64,000 nt of DNA, taken from positions 372,001 to 436,000 of the forward strand of contig JACKNM010000004.1 in the NCBI GenBank assembly GCA_024234875.1, written 5' to 3'. Under the pieces are notes generated by a model that had not been told where the DNA came from, made no database searches, and saw only the letters and a list, made by a program, of their open reading frames with translations. Shown here piece by piece: positions 1 through 8,137 of this stretch (position 1 is its first letter; every line of letters begins with the position of its first letter). Source of the stretch: Ectothiorhodospiraceae bacterium. GTDB taxonomy: Bacteria; Pseudomonadota; Gammaproteobacteria; HK1. The translations under genes and the position numbers were made by a program.

Positions 1-907
1 AGACGATGTCGAGCGTGGTGTTGACCAGCACCACGGCGCAGGCGAGCACCAGCACCCCGGCCTGCACGAGCTGGTAGTCGCGAGCGAACACCGCCTTCAG
101 CACCATCGAGCCGAGTCCCGGGCGGCTGAACACCGCCTCGACCAGAATCGCGCTACCGAGCGACCACGCGAAGGTCACGCCGATCACTGCCAACACCGGA
201 ATCAGGGCGTTGCGCAGCGCGAGCCTGAACACGATTCGGCGCTCCGGGATCCCCATCGCACGCGCCACCCGCACGTAGTCCTGCCCGAGCACCTCGAGCA
301 TCGCCGAGCGGGTCAGGCGCGCGATGTAGGCGGCGACGGAGAGCCCGAGCACCAGCGCCGGCAGCGCGAGGTGGTGGAGCTGCACCCACGGGTCGGCCGA
401 CGAGCTGGCGCCGAGCGCGGGGAAGATCCGCACCTCGTGCGCCAGCAGGAGGATGCTGGCGAGGCCGACCCAGAACACCGGGAACGAGATCCCGGCCAGC
501 GCTCCGAGCATGACCGCCATGTCGACCCAGGTCCCCTGCCGGACCGCGGAGACGACGCCGAGCGGCACCCCCACCACGACCGCGACGACGATACCGGCGA
601 GCGCGAGCGCCGCCGACCACGGCAGGCTCTCCAGGACCTCCGCGAACGCCGGCTGGCCGGTGACCACGGAGCTTCCGAGGTCACCGCTGAACGCCCGACG
701 CATGAAGCCGAGGTACTGCTCGTGAACCGGCCGGTCGAGCCCGAGCTGCGCGCGCAGCGCCGCGACCGCCTCGGTGGTCGCGTAGTCGCCGAGCATGTAG
801 GTGGCGGGGTCACCCGGGATGGCCCGGATCAGGAAGAAGACCACGGTGACCATCCCGGCCACCGTGACGAACATCAGCAGCAGGCGGCGAGCGACGTATC
901 GCAGCAC
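1..907 (-). CDS. ABC transporter permease, DppB/OppB type (C-terminus cut by window edge)
   Basis: Inner-membrane permease of a dipeptide/oligopeptide-type ABC importer. The chosen GTG start gives MLRYVARRLLLMFVTVAG, which is the typical DppB-family N-terminus with the first membrane helix, followed by the IPGDP segment seen in this family. Later hydrophobic stretches and the DYVRVARAMGIPERRI segment match the cytoplasmic EAA loop that contacts the ATPase. A GAG lies 6 bases before the GTG. The gene starts 37 bases after the substrate-binding protein gene on the same strand, so the two form an operon; a second permease and the ATPases are expected beyond the window edge. The substrate cannot be read from the permease. 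Confidence 0.88.
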   Translation of the reverse strand, partial: MLRYVARRLLLMFVTVAGMVTVVFFLIRAIPGDPATYMLGDYATTEAVAALRAQLGLDRPVHEQYLGFMRRAFSGDLGSSVVTGQPAFAEVLESLPWSAALALAGIVVAVVVGVPLGVVSAVRQGTWVDMAVMLGALAGISFPVFWVGLASILLLAHEVRIFPALGASSSADPWVQLHHLALPALVLGLSVAAYIARLTRSAMLEVLGQDYVRVARAMGIPERRIVFRLALRNALIPVLAVIGVTFAWSLGSAILVEAVFSRPGLGSMVLKAVFARDYQLVQAGVLVLACAVVLVNTTLDIV

Positions 908-944
908 GATCTCGGATCCGTCGCCCGCCGCCCTGGTGATTGCC

Positions 945-2513
945 TCAGTTCTTCAGCGAGACCGAGTAGGTGAGGACCGTGAACAGCGAGTTCTGGACCA
1001 GCCCCTCGACCTTCGCGGTGTGGGCGAGGAACAGCCGGTCGGCGTAGAGCGGCAACACCGGCACGTCGGACATCGTCTGCTTCAACAGATCGCGGTAGAT
1101 GCCGGTGCGCTTGTCGGCATCTTGCTCCGTCGCCGCGCGCGCGAGCAGATCGTCGGCCTTGTCGTAACGCGAGGTGTTCAGCCCCGGCGGGAACGACTGG
1201 GTCGCGTACAGGCTGACCAGCGGCGAGTCCGGATCCGGCGGACCGACCACCCCGGTGACGCAGGTCATGATGTCACCCTTGCCGCGCGCCTGCAGGTACG
1301 CGCCGCGCTCGAGCACCTTGATGTTGGTCTTGATCCCGACCTTGTTGAGGTCGCTCGCGATCGGCACCACGATCTGGTCGTAGGGGCTGAATCCGACCGA
1401 CACGAGATCCAGCGTGAAGTCGCCGACACCGGCCTCGGCGAGCAACGCCTTCGCCTTCTCCGGATCGTAGGGGTACTGCGGAACGTCCTCGGAGTACTGC
1501 GGGAACGACGAGGTCAACACGCTGTGCCCCATCCCCTTGGTGCCCTTGAAGAAGCCGTCGATGAGGGCCTTGCGATTCACGCCGTAGGCGATGGCGCGGC
1601 GCACGCGCACGTCGTCGAGTGGCTTGATCGAGGTGTTGAGCACGAGGTTGATGGTGTGGTTGGCAGGGCGGTCGAGCACCGTGATCGACGCCGCCTTGCG
1701 CAGGCGGTCGATGACCACCGGGGACTGCAGCGCGAAGAAGATGTCGATCTCGCCGTTCTCGAGCGCGATCGCCGCCGCAGTCTCGTCCTTGATGACCTTG
1801 AACACCACCGCGTCGATCTTCGGCGCGCCCTCGAAGTACGACTTGTTGGCCGATAGCCGCACCTCGCTGCCCGGGGTCCACTTCTCGAACACGAACGGAC
1901 CGGTGCCGATCGGGTTGAGCGCGACCTTGTCGTCACCGATCTCGGCGACGGCCTTGCGCGACATGATCCAGCCCTGGTTGAACGCGGTCACCTTGTTCAG
2001 CAGACCCGCATTCGGCTTCTCGAGCGTGATGCGTACGGTCGACGGATCGGGCGCGTCGACCGACTTGACGCCGGCGAGCTGACCCGCGTACCGACTCTTG
2101 GTCGCCGGGTCGAGCACGCGCTCGAGCGAGAACTTGACGTCGTCGGCGGTGAGCGGGCCGTAGCCCTTGTGGAACTCGACACCCTGGCGAAGCTTGAACT
2201 CGTAGGTCAGCCCGTCGGCCGAGACGCTCCACTCGCGCGCCAGATCGGGGACGATCTCGTTGGTCGCCTGGTCATACTTCACCAGGCCGTTGAACACGTG
2301 ACCGGCCACCGTCTGGTTCTCGACCTGGAAGATACGTGCAGGGTCGAGATTGCCGATGTCGGAACCGAACCGCACGCGCAGCGTGCCGCCATCGGCACTC
2401 GCGGCGGACATCGCCCCGAGCCCCACCGCCAGCGCAATCGCGCCACCCGCGAGCGTCCGTGCGACGACCCCGGCGGCGGCGCGCCGCGATAGCCGAATCT
2501 CACCCCTGTCCAT
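945..2513 (-). CDS. ABC transporter substrate-binding protein, peptide/nickel family 5 (SBP_bac_5)
   Basis: Periplasmic binding protein of about 522 residues, the usual size for DppA/OppA-type proteins. The ATG at 2513 is preceded by a strong GGGAGGGG ribosome site; longer in-frame extensions upstream lack coding character. The N-terminus has a twin-arginine-like RLSRRAAAGVV followed by a hydrophobic stretch and an Ala-rich cleavage region. The mature protein starts near TLRVRFGSDIGNLDPAR, the family signature, and continues with the typical NGLVKYD, LAREWSVSADG and GTGPFVFEKW blocks. It is followed by the permease gene and preceded by an isochorismatase-family gene, so the imported compound may be an amide or peptide-like molecule (inference). 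Confidence 0.9.
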   Translation of the reverse strand: MDRGEIRLSRRAAAGVVARTLAGGAIALAVGLGAMSAASADGGTLRVRFGSDIGNLDPARIFQVENQTVAGHVFNGLVKYDQATNEIVPDLAREWSVSADGLTYEFKLRQGVEFHKGYGPLTADDVKFSLERVLDPATKSRYAGQLAGVKSVDAPDPSTVRITLEKPNAGLLNKVTAFNQGWIMSRKAVAEIGDDKVALNPIGTGPFVFEKWTPGSEVRLSANKSYFEGAPKIDAVVFKVIKDETAAAIALENGEIDIFFALQSPVVIDRLRKAASITVLDRPANHTINLVLNTSIKPLDDVRVRRAIAYGVNRKALIDGFFKGTKGMGHSVLTSSFPQYSEDVPQYPYDPEKAKALLAEAGVGDFTLDLVSVGFSPYDQIVVPIASDLNKVGIKTNIKVLERGAYLQARGKGDIMTCVTGVVGPPDPDSPLVSLYATQSFPPGLNTSRYDKADDLLARAATEQDADKRTGIYRDLLKQTMSDVPVLPLYADRLFLAHTAKVEGLVQNSLFTVLTYSVSLKN

Positions 2514-2581
2514 CTTCCCCTCCCGCATCATTGGAACGTGGCCACGTCCGGCGGCGCGTCCGACGCGCCGCGCGACCCCTC

Positions 2582-3244
2582 TCAGCCCGCCGCGCGCACC
2601 CGCGCCGGCGAGTTCAAGCCCTTCAGGTAACGCACGACCTCGGCACTGTCGACGACGTCGGCGTACTTGGAGTCGATGTCGAAGAGGTTCACCTGGTGCG
2701 AGAGCGGCGCGCGGTCGGCCACGCAGTCCGCCGGCACCACGGGCCGGAATCCTCCGGAGATTGCGTCGCAGGCGGTGGCCCGTACGCAACCGCTGGTCGA
2801 GTTGCCGACCACGATGGTGGTGTCCACCTTGAGCGCGGTCAGCATCGACTGCAGATGGGTGCCGTAGAAGGCACTGGGGAACTTCTTCACGATCAGGTGA
2901 TCGCGATCGAGGACCGGCAGGCGCGGATCGATGTCCACCGCCTCGGCGCCGTGCAGCAACCCCTGCACCAGCACCGCCTTCTTGCCGAAATACGCGGCGT
3001 CGGCCAGGTCCGGGTGGTAGGCGACGGTGGTGAACACCACCGGAGCGTCGATCGCGCGCGCCGCGTCCAGGATGGCCTGGATGCGCGGAATGTGCGCGTC
3101 CATGTCGATGAACATCTTGTTGCCGCGCTCGGTGATGCCGCGACACATGTCGATCACCAGCACCGCCGGGCGCTCACCGTAGCCGATGCGCTCGCTGAAT
3201 CCGATCTGGGCGTAGTAATCCTGCTGGCCGGAGAGATCGCTCAA
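2582..3244 (-). CDS. Isochorismatase-family cysteine hydrolase (N-carbamoylsarcosine amidase-like)
   Basis: A 220-residue alpha/beta cysteine hydrolase. The catalytic triad of the family is recognisable: D32 in VLVIDMCRG, a lysine at 120/121 in IVKKFPSAF, and C153 in STSGCVRATACD. The cis-peptide region VVGNST precedes the cysteine as expected. Members of this family hydrolyse N-carbamoylsarcosine, nicotinamide, ureido compounds or isochorismate; the extended N-terminus and SGCVRATACD fit the carbamoylsarcosine/ureidoacrylate side better than isochorismatase. It lies 68 bases upstream of the ABC binding-protein gene on the same strand, so it probably degrades what the transporter brings in. 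The exact substrate is not known. Confidence 0.88.
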   Translation of the reverse strand: MSDLSGQQDYYAQIGFSERIGYGERPAVLVIDMCRGITERGNKMFIDMDAHIPRIQAILDAARAIDAPVVFTTVAYHPDLADAAYFGKKAVLVQGLLHGAEAVDIDPRLPVLDRDHLIVKKFPSAFYGTHLQSMLTALKVDTTIVVGNSTSGCVRATACDAISGGFRPVVPADCVADRAPLSHQVNLFDIDSKYADVVDSAEVVRYLKGLNSPARVRAAG

Positions 3245-3340
3245 GTCACACCTCCAAACTCGGGCGCGGCCACCACGCGGGCGCCGACGCGACGCTCACA
3301 CACGCCCGCCGCGGGTGCCCGAAGGCCACCCGCACGGGTC

Positions 3341-4105
3341 TCAGGTCTCGTCCCAGACCTTCTCGGTCAGCGGCAGTCCACGAATGTGGTCCGCGGTCAA
3401 CGGCCGGTCCGGGCGCACCCCGGCGGTCTCCAGCAGCGACGCGAGCTGGCGCACGTGCTGGGTGGAATGCCAGACGGTGCGCTCCAGCATCTCGTGACGC
3501 GTGGTGCCACCGAAGTACGTCGGCACCTGCCCCTCGAAGTCCTCGCCCTCGGCATCCGCCCACCATCGCGCGAACCGCGCCCTGACCTGCTCGCCGAAGG
3601 TCGCGATGTCGTCGCTGGTGCGCATGTCCTGCGGCGGTGGCGCGACCATGTTCTCGTAGGTCAGGGCCTGCCCCGTCTCCTCCATGTCGAGGAAGGACGT
3701 CGGGATCTGGAAGACGTGGTGCATCAGCACCCGCCATGACCGGGGGCGGTTGGGGAGCTCGTCGTCCAGCCGACCGTCCGGCATCTGGCGCGTGAGCCGG
3801 ATGGCGGTGTCGAGAATCTCGCCGTAGCGCGTGGCCAGCTCCGTCGGCGTGAGCTGTGGCCTGGTGTCGTCGTCGAGGTCGAGGAAATCGACCACGTCCT
3901 TGATCACCTGCGCGAAGACGAACTGGTCTCCACGCGAGACGACGGGCACGCTGCGCGCGCCGAGCCGCCTCAGCTCCTCCATACCACTCTTGTCAGCCAG
4001 CACGTTCACCGATTCGAACTCGATCCCACGGACCGAGAGGTAATCCTTTACCCGGAGACAGCTGGTTCAGTGCGGCTGCCAGAAGACCTTTATCACGTCG
4101 CCCAT
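3341..4105 (-). CDS. Candidate selenoprotein: glutaredoxin-DinB fusion with in-frame TGA at the first redox Cys (UTSC)
   Basis: Read from ATG 4105 with the TGA at 4067-4069 decoded as selenocysteine (U13), the product is 254 residues. The N-terminus MGDVIKVFWQPHUTSC is a glutaredoxin active site in which the first Cys of the CxxC motif is TGA. The glutaredoxin cis-proline motif ARSVPVVS and the downstream FVFAQ segment complete the domain. Residues from about 90 onward form a DinB/YfiT-type four-helix domain with metal-type histidines (MHHVFQIP, WHSTQHVRQL). Translation can otherwise only start at GTG 4009, giving 222 residues that lack the first strand and redox motif. A GAGG-GAGGG ribosome site precedes ATG 4105. 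A nonsense mutation or sequencing error is the alternative; the TGA replaces exactly a Cys, the reading frame is otherwise intact, and a SECIS-like hairpin follows. Confidence 0.7.
4033..4055 (-). promoter_or_regulatory. SECIS-like hairpin downstream of the in-frame TGA
   Basis: On the minus strand the 5-bp stem GGTAA/TTACC closes a four-base AGGA loop, extended by CCG/CGG with a 3-base bulge. The loop begins 20 nt after the TGA (19 nt between them) and has a G in its second position. Known bacterial SECIS elements lie within the coding region just after UGA, with a short G-containing apical loop at roughly this distance. The element is small, so chance occurrence is possible. Confidence 0.5.
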
Positions 4106-4241
4106 CGGGACCGACCCTCACCTCGGAAACGGCATGGCGCGCAGAGTACCGAACGTCGGCCGCGGGGTGCAATCGAGCGGCCACCGCGCACCGCAGCGCA
4201 ATGCTGTCGGCAGCTCGGCCGGCGATGCCCGTCGGTCGGAC

Positions 4242-4268
4242 TAAAGCGACGCGTCCGGCGGCCGATAA
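4242..4268 (+). promoter_or_regulatory. Sigma-28 (FliA) promoter for the chemoreceptor gene
   Basis: TAAAGCGA, then 11 bases, then GCCGATAA. The flagellar sigma-28 consensus is TAAAGTTT-N11-GCCGATAA, so the -10 is perfect, spacing is exact and the TAAA core is present. It lies about 46 bases upstream of the ATG of a methyl-accepting chemotaxis gene, which is a typical FliA target. Confidence 0.85.
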
Positions 4269-4314
4269 ACGAGCGTCCTCCCACCGCCCGCCGAGTCGTG
4301 GGCATCGAGCGGTC

Positions 4315-5862
4315 ATGACCATTCGCACCAAGCTTCTCGGCCTCCTGGCGGCGAGCCTCCTGGTCCCCGGGCTCGGCACCCTCGTCGGCCTCCTCACCTA
4401 CGAGGCAGTGCTCGACGACGTCGCGAGCACCCATGTCGCGGGGGCCCGGGCGACGGCCTCGGTGCTCGAGCTCGAGCAGGCCCTCGCGGCGCGCGACGGC
4501 GCCCGCGGCGACCTGGCGAAGGCGAGCAACCGGATCACGAGCGCGATGCGTGAGCTGCAGGGTGCGGTCGCGGGGAGCGGCGTCGCCGAGGCGGAGCTCG
4601 CCCCCTTGCGGACCGGCCTCGCCGCGCTCGATGCGACCTTCATCGGTGGCGACGGCGACGAGGCGACTCGGACGCGACGCACCGCCGCGCGGGCCGAGGT
4701 CGACGGCGTGCTCGGGCGACTGGCCGACATCGTCGCCGAGCACACCACGGCGCAGGTCGAGGCCGCCGATGCCCGCCACGTCGAGTCCATCGTGCGTCTC
4801 GGCGCGGTCGCGAGCCTGCTGATGGCGCTGATCGCGGTGGGCTTCTGGCTGGTCATCACGCGCCATGTCTGCGGGCCGATCGACCGCCTGCGAGCCCGAG
4901 TGGCGGAGCTCGCGGAGGGCGAGGTGGACCTCACACGGCGCCTTCCCGCGGGCAGCCACGACGAGCTCTCGGCCATCGCCCACGACGTCAATCGGCTCTG
5001 CGAGCGCCTCGACGAGCTGGTGCGGGAGGTCGCGGTCGACGCATCGCAGGTCGCATCGCTGTCGGCGCGGTTGAGCGTCTCCAGCGACGATTCGCTGGCC
5101 GCGGCACGCAGTCAGCGCGCGGCCACCGGCGACGTGGCGGCCTCGGTCCACGAGCTGGTGACCAACAGCCAGGCGATGGCGGCGCGCACCCGTGACGCGG
5201 CACACGCGGCGGGAGAGGCCGGCGAGGCCTCGATCAGCGGGCGCGCGGTGGTCGAGGGCACCCGCAACGCCATCAACGGACTCACCTGCGAGCTCGACGA
5301 TCTCTCACGGGTGGTGGAGGCGCTCGGATCGGACTCCCAGCGCATCGGCGCGGTGCTCGAGGTCATCCGCAGCATCGCCGAGCAGACCAATCTGCTCGCG
5401 CTCAATGCCGCCATCGAGGCGGCGCGGGCCGGCGAGCAGGGGCGCGGCTTCGCCGTGGTCGCCGAGGAGGTGCGCACGCTCGCGATGCGGACCCAGCAGT
5501 CCACGGAGGAGATCGACGACATGATCTCCCAGCTCCAGAGCCGCACCCAGGCCGCCGTGAACGCGATGTCGGAGAGCCGCGACCGGGCGCGCAACAGCGT
5601 GTCCCACGTCGGCGAGGCGACCGAGGCGCTGGAGCGCATCAACACGGCCATCGACACCATGGTCGACCTCAACCAGGCCATGGCCCGCACCGCCGACGAG
5701 CAGAGCGGGATGCTGGATTCGGTCGGGCGGAGCACCGCCCGCATCGCGGACGTCGCCGACACCGCGTGCGAGCGCGCGAGCGAGCGCGCCAGCTCGGTCA
5801 CCGCCCTGGCCGAGCTCGCGAGGCACCTGGATCGCCGCCTCGCGCAGTTCAAGACCGCCTGA
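4315..5862 (+). CDS. Methyl-accepting chemotaxis protein
   Basis: Membrane chemoreceptor of 515 residues that signals through CheW/CheA. The ATG at 4315 gives MTIRTKLLGLLAASLLVPGL, the first membrane helix. A periplasmic four-helix-type domain spans roughly residues 35-155, a second helix follows at about 161-184 (LLMALIAVGFWLVIT), then a HAMP domain. The conserved signalling hairpin is seen at about 351-386 with EQTNLLALNAAIEAARAGEQ and GFAVVAEEVR. The ligand-binding domain is small and has no recognisable ligand motif. A sigma-28 promoter just upstream places it in the flagellar regulon. The ribosome site is weak (GAGCGGTC). Confidence 0.93.
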   Translation: MTIRTKLLGLLAASLLVPGLGTLVGLLTYEAVLDDVASTHVAGARATASVLELEQALAARDGARGDLAKASNRITSAMRELQGAVAGSGVAEAELAPLRTGLAALDATFIGGDGDEATRTRRTAARAEVDGVLGRLADIVAEHTTAQVEAADARHVESIVRLGAVASLLMALIAVGFWLVITRHVCGPIDRLRARVAELAEGEVDLTRRLPAGSHDELSAIAHDVNRLCERLDELVREVAVDASQVASLSARLSVSSDDSLAAARSQRAATGDVAASVHELVTNSQAMAARTRDAAHAAGEAGEASISGRAVVEGTRNAINGLTCELDDLSRVVEALGSDSQRIGAVLEVIRSIAEQTNLLALNAAIEAARAGEQGRGFAVVAEEVRTLAMRTQQSTEEIDDMISQLQSRTQAAVNAMSESRDRARNSVSHVGEATEALERINTAIDTMVDLNQAMARTADEQSGMLDSVGRSTARIADVADTACERASERASSVTALAELARHLDRRLAQFKTA

Positions 5863-5898
5863 GCAATCCCCGACCGACGGCCGACTCGAGCGACGGCC

Positions 5899-5928
5899 GC
5901 CGGCCCGGAGCCCGGCGCGCGGGCCGGC
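5899..5928. terminator. GC-rich stem-loop between convergent genes
   Basis: Perfect inverted repeat GCCGGCCC ... GGGCCGGC lying between the convergent chemoreceptor and SDR genes. There is no T-run, so it is only a possible bidirectional terminator. Confidence 0.35.
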
Positions 5929-5937
5929 CCCTCACCC

Positions 5938-6696
5938 TCAGCCGCGACCGACGAAGGGCATCTTGGTGGCCATCACGGTCACCGTCTGGATGTTGGCGTC
6001 CAGCGGCAGGCCGGCCATGAACACGACGGTGCTCGCGACGTTGGCGACGTTCATCGTCGGCTCCACCGCCATCGTGCCGTTGGCCTGGGGCACACCCTTC
6101 TTCATCCGCTCCGTCATCTCCGTGGCCGCATTGCCGACGTCGACCTGACCGCAGGCGATGTCGAACGGGCGCCCGTCGAGCGCGATGGTCTTGGTGAGCC
6201 CGGAGACCGCATGCTTGGTGGCGGTGTACGGCGCGGAGCCGGGCCGCGGCACGTGAGCCGAGATCGAGCCGTTGTTGATGATTCGCCCGCCCATCGGACG
6301 CTGACGCTTCATCAACCCGAAGGCCTCGCGTGCGCAGAGGAACACGCCGGTGAGGTTGACGTCGACCACCGCACGCCACTGCGCCGGGGTGAGCTCGTCG
6401 ATGGTCTTCGCCGGGGTGTTGGTGCCGGCGTTGTTGAACAGGACGTCGAGGCGCCCATAGCGTTCCTCGGTGGTCGCGAACAGGGCCCGGACCGAGGACT
6501 CGTCGCTGACGTCGGTCGGCACCGCGAGTGCGTTGCCACCGGCGCCGCCGGCGGCCTCGATCGTGCCCTGTAACGCGTCGGCCCGTCGCCCGGCCAGCAC
6601 CACGGTGTAGCCCGCCTCGAGCAGCGCCACCGCGCTCGCCCGTCCGATACCGGAGCCGGCTCCGGTCACCATCGCGATCTTGCCGTTCGCGGCCAT
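5938..6696 (-). CDS. SDR-family oxidoreductase
   Basis: Short-chain dehydrogenase/reductase of 252 residues using NAD(P). Visible motifs are the cofactor-binding TGAGSGIG near residue 11, NNAG near 88, a serine in NNGSISAHV and the catalytic YTATK. The RR pair in LAGRRAD after the second strand suggests NADP preference (inference). The C-terminal part is atypical: after DVGNAATEMTERM it lacks the usual GG ending of SDRs that make the C-terminal loop. Substrate unknown. It is divergent from the alcohol dehydrogenase gene at 6942, and the 245 bases between them hold no clear promoter motif. Confidence 0.88.
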   Translation of the reverse strand: MAANGKIAMVTGAGSGIGRASAVALLEAGYTVVLAGRRADALQGTIEAAGGAGGNALAVPTDVSDESSVRALFATTEERYGRLDVLFNNAGTNTPAKTIDELTPAQWRAVVDVNLTGVFLCAREAFGLMKRQRPMGGRIINNGSISAHVPRPGSAPYTATKHAVSGLTKTIALDGRPFDIACGQVDVGNAATEMTERMKKGVPQANGTMAVEPTMNVANVASTVVFMAGLPLDANIQTVTVMATKMPFVGRG

Positions 6697-6941
6697 CGTC
6701 TCTTCTCCCCTGCCTGATGCGTCGTGTTGGCGGCGAGTGTGCTCTCCCGCCAGGGATTCCGGTCGACCGCGACCGACGCCGCGCGCGAGACGCGCCGGCC
6801 CACCCGCGGCCCGTGAGACGCCGATTGTCCGCTCCCGAGCGCCGGCCCGTCCACACGGCGCCGCCGCCGGTGCCCGAGCATTGTCGAGGGCCCCGGGCTT
6901 GGGGCACGATGGCGCGACCCCGAACCTGCCGGAGAACTCCG

Positions 6942-7988
6942 ATGAGAGCCGCCGTCTTCAAGGCCCCTGGCACCCCCCTGGTGATCGAGAACGTTCCCGA
7001 CCCGACGCCCGAGCCGGAGGAGTTGCTGATCGAGGTCCGGGCCTGCGGCATCTGCGGCACCGACCTGCACTGGACCCAGGGCACCGACCCGACGGCGGGG
7101 TGGCGCACGCTGAACCCGGGTGCGGTCCTCGGGCACGAGTTCTCGGGAGAGATCGTCGAGGTCGGGCGTGATCTGCGGGGGAAGTGGAAGGTCGGGGAGC
7201 GCGTCTGCGCCCAGCCGTTCATCGGTTGTGGCCGATGCCCGGCCTGTCTGGCCGGCCGTGCCTACCGTTGCCCCACGGTCATCACCCGCGCCTCCGACCG
7301 CCTCACCGGCGCCTACGCTCAGCTCGCGCGCATCGGCGCCACCGAGACGCTGCGCCTGCCCGAGGCGGTCGACTACCACACCGGCGCGCTGGTCGAGCCG
7401 CTCGCGGTCGGCCTCGCCGCGGTCCGCCGCGCCCGCCTGCAGCCCGGTGACAACGCCCTGATCATCGGCGCCGGTCCGGTCGGGCTCGCGGTCGCCATGT
7501 TCACCCGCCACCTCGGCGCCAGCCACGTCGTGGTGAGCGACCTGGTGGGTGCCCGCGCGGAGCGGGCCACCGAGTTCGGCGCCACCGCCGCCATCGACGC
7601 CAGCCGCGAGGACGTGCGCGAGCGCTTCGAGCGCATCACCGGTGGCCCGCCGAGCGTGGTCTACGACTGCGTCGGCGTGCCCGGCTCGATGCAGCTCGCC
7701 ATCGACCACGCGCCACCGGAGTCGCGAGTGGTGGTCGTCGGGCTGTGCATGGCGGCCGACCACTTCTTCCCCGCCCGCGCGATCGTGAAGGAGCTCGACA
7801 TCGCCTTCGCGTACGTCTACACGCGTCGCGATTTCGAGATCGTGGTCGATCTGCTCGGGCGCGAGCGCATCGACCCCTCGGCGATGGTCACCGCGGCGGT
7901 CGACCTCGACCACTTCCCGCACGCCTTCGAGGCGCTACGGCGACCGACCGACCAGATCAAGGTGATGGTGGAGCCGAACCGCATCTGA
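6942..7988 (+). CDS. Zinc-dependent alcohol dehydrogenase (MDR family, threonine/sorbitol dehydrogenase-like)
   Basis: Medium-chain dehydrogenase of 348 residues. ATG 6942 has GGAGA seven bases upstream. The catalytic zinc site is seen as CGICGTDLH and GHEFSGE, the structural zinc lobe as CGRCPACLAGRAYRC, and the nucleotide fold as GAGPVGLAVA followed by the acidic D in VVSDLVG, which points to NAD. The length and motif order match threonine, sorbitol or butanediol dehydrogenases; the exact alcohol is not determinable. It is transcribed alone, divergent from the SDR upstream and convergent with the respiratory operon. Confidence 0.9.
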   Translation: MRAAVFKAPGTPLVIENVPDPTPEPEELLIEVRACGICGTDLHWTQGTDPTAGWRTLNPGAVLGHEFSGEIVEVGRDLRGKWKVGERVCAQPFIGCGRCPACLAGRAYRCPTVITRASDRLTGAYAQLARIGATETLRLPEAVDYHTGALVEPLAVGLAAVRRARLQPGDNALIIGAGPVGLAVAMFTRHLGASHVVVSDLVGARAERATEFGATAAIDASREDVRERFERITGGPPSVVYDCVGVPGSMQLAIDHAPPESRVVVVGLCMAADHFFPARAIVKELDIAFAYVYTRRDFEIVVDLLGRERIDPSAMVTAAVDLDHFPHAFEALRRPTDQIKVMVEPNRI

Positions 7989-8137
7989 ACCGGACCCGCC
8001 CCCGGCCCGCGTGGCCCGGGTGGAGCGCAGCGCAACCCGGAAACGGGGACCAGGCGTCGCGCGGACGGTGTAGCGCCGAGGCCCGATAGTCGTCCGGTCG
8101 AGGCACGTGCGCCGGACCTGCCTGTCGTGGGCGGCGG

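Noticed and set aside
3341..4009. Taking the DinB protein from GTG 4009 as the full gene
   Set aside because: This start falls in the middle of a glutaredoxin fold and has no ribosome site, whereas ATG 4105 restores the complete domain if the TGA is read through.
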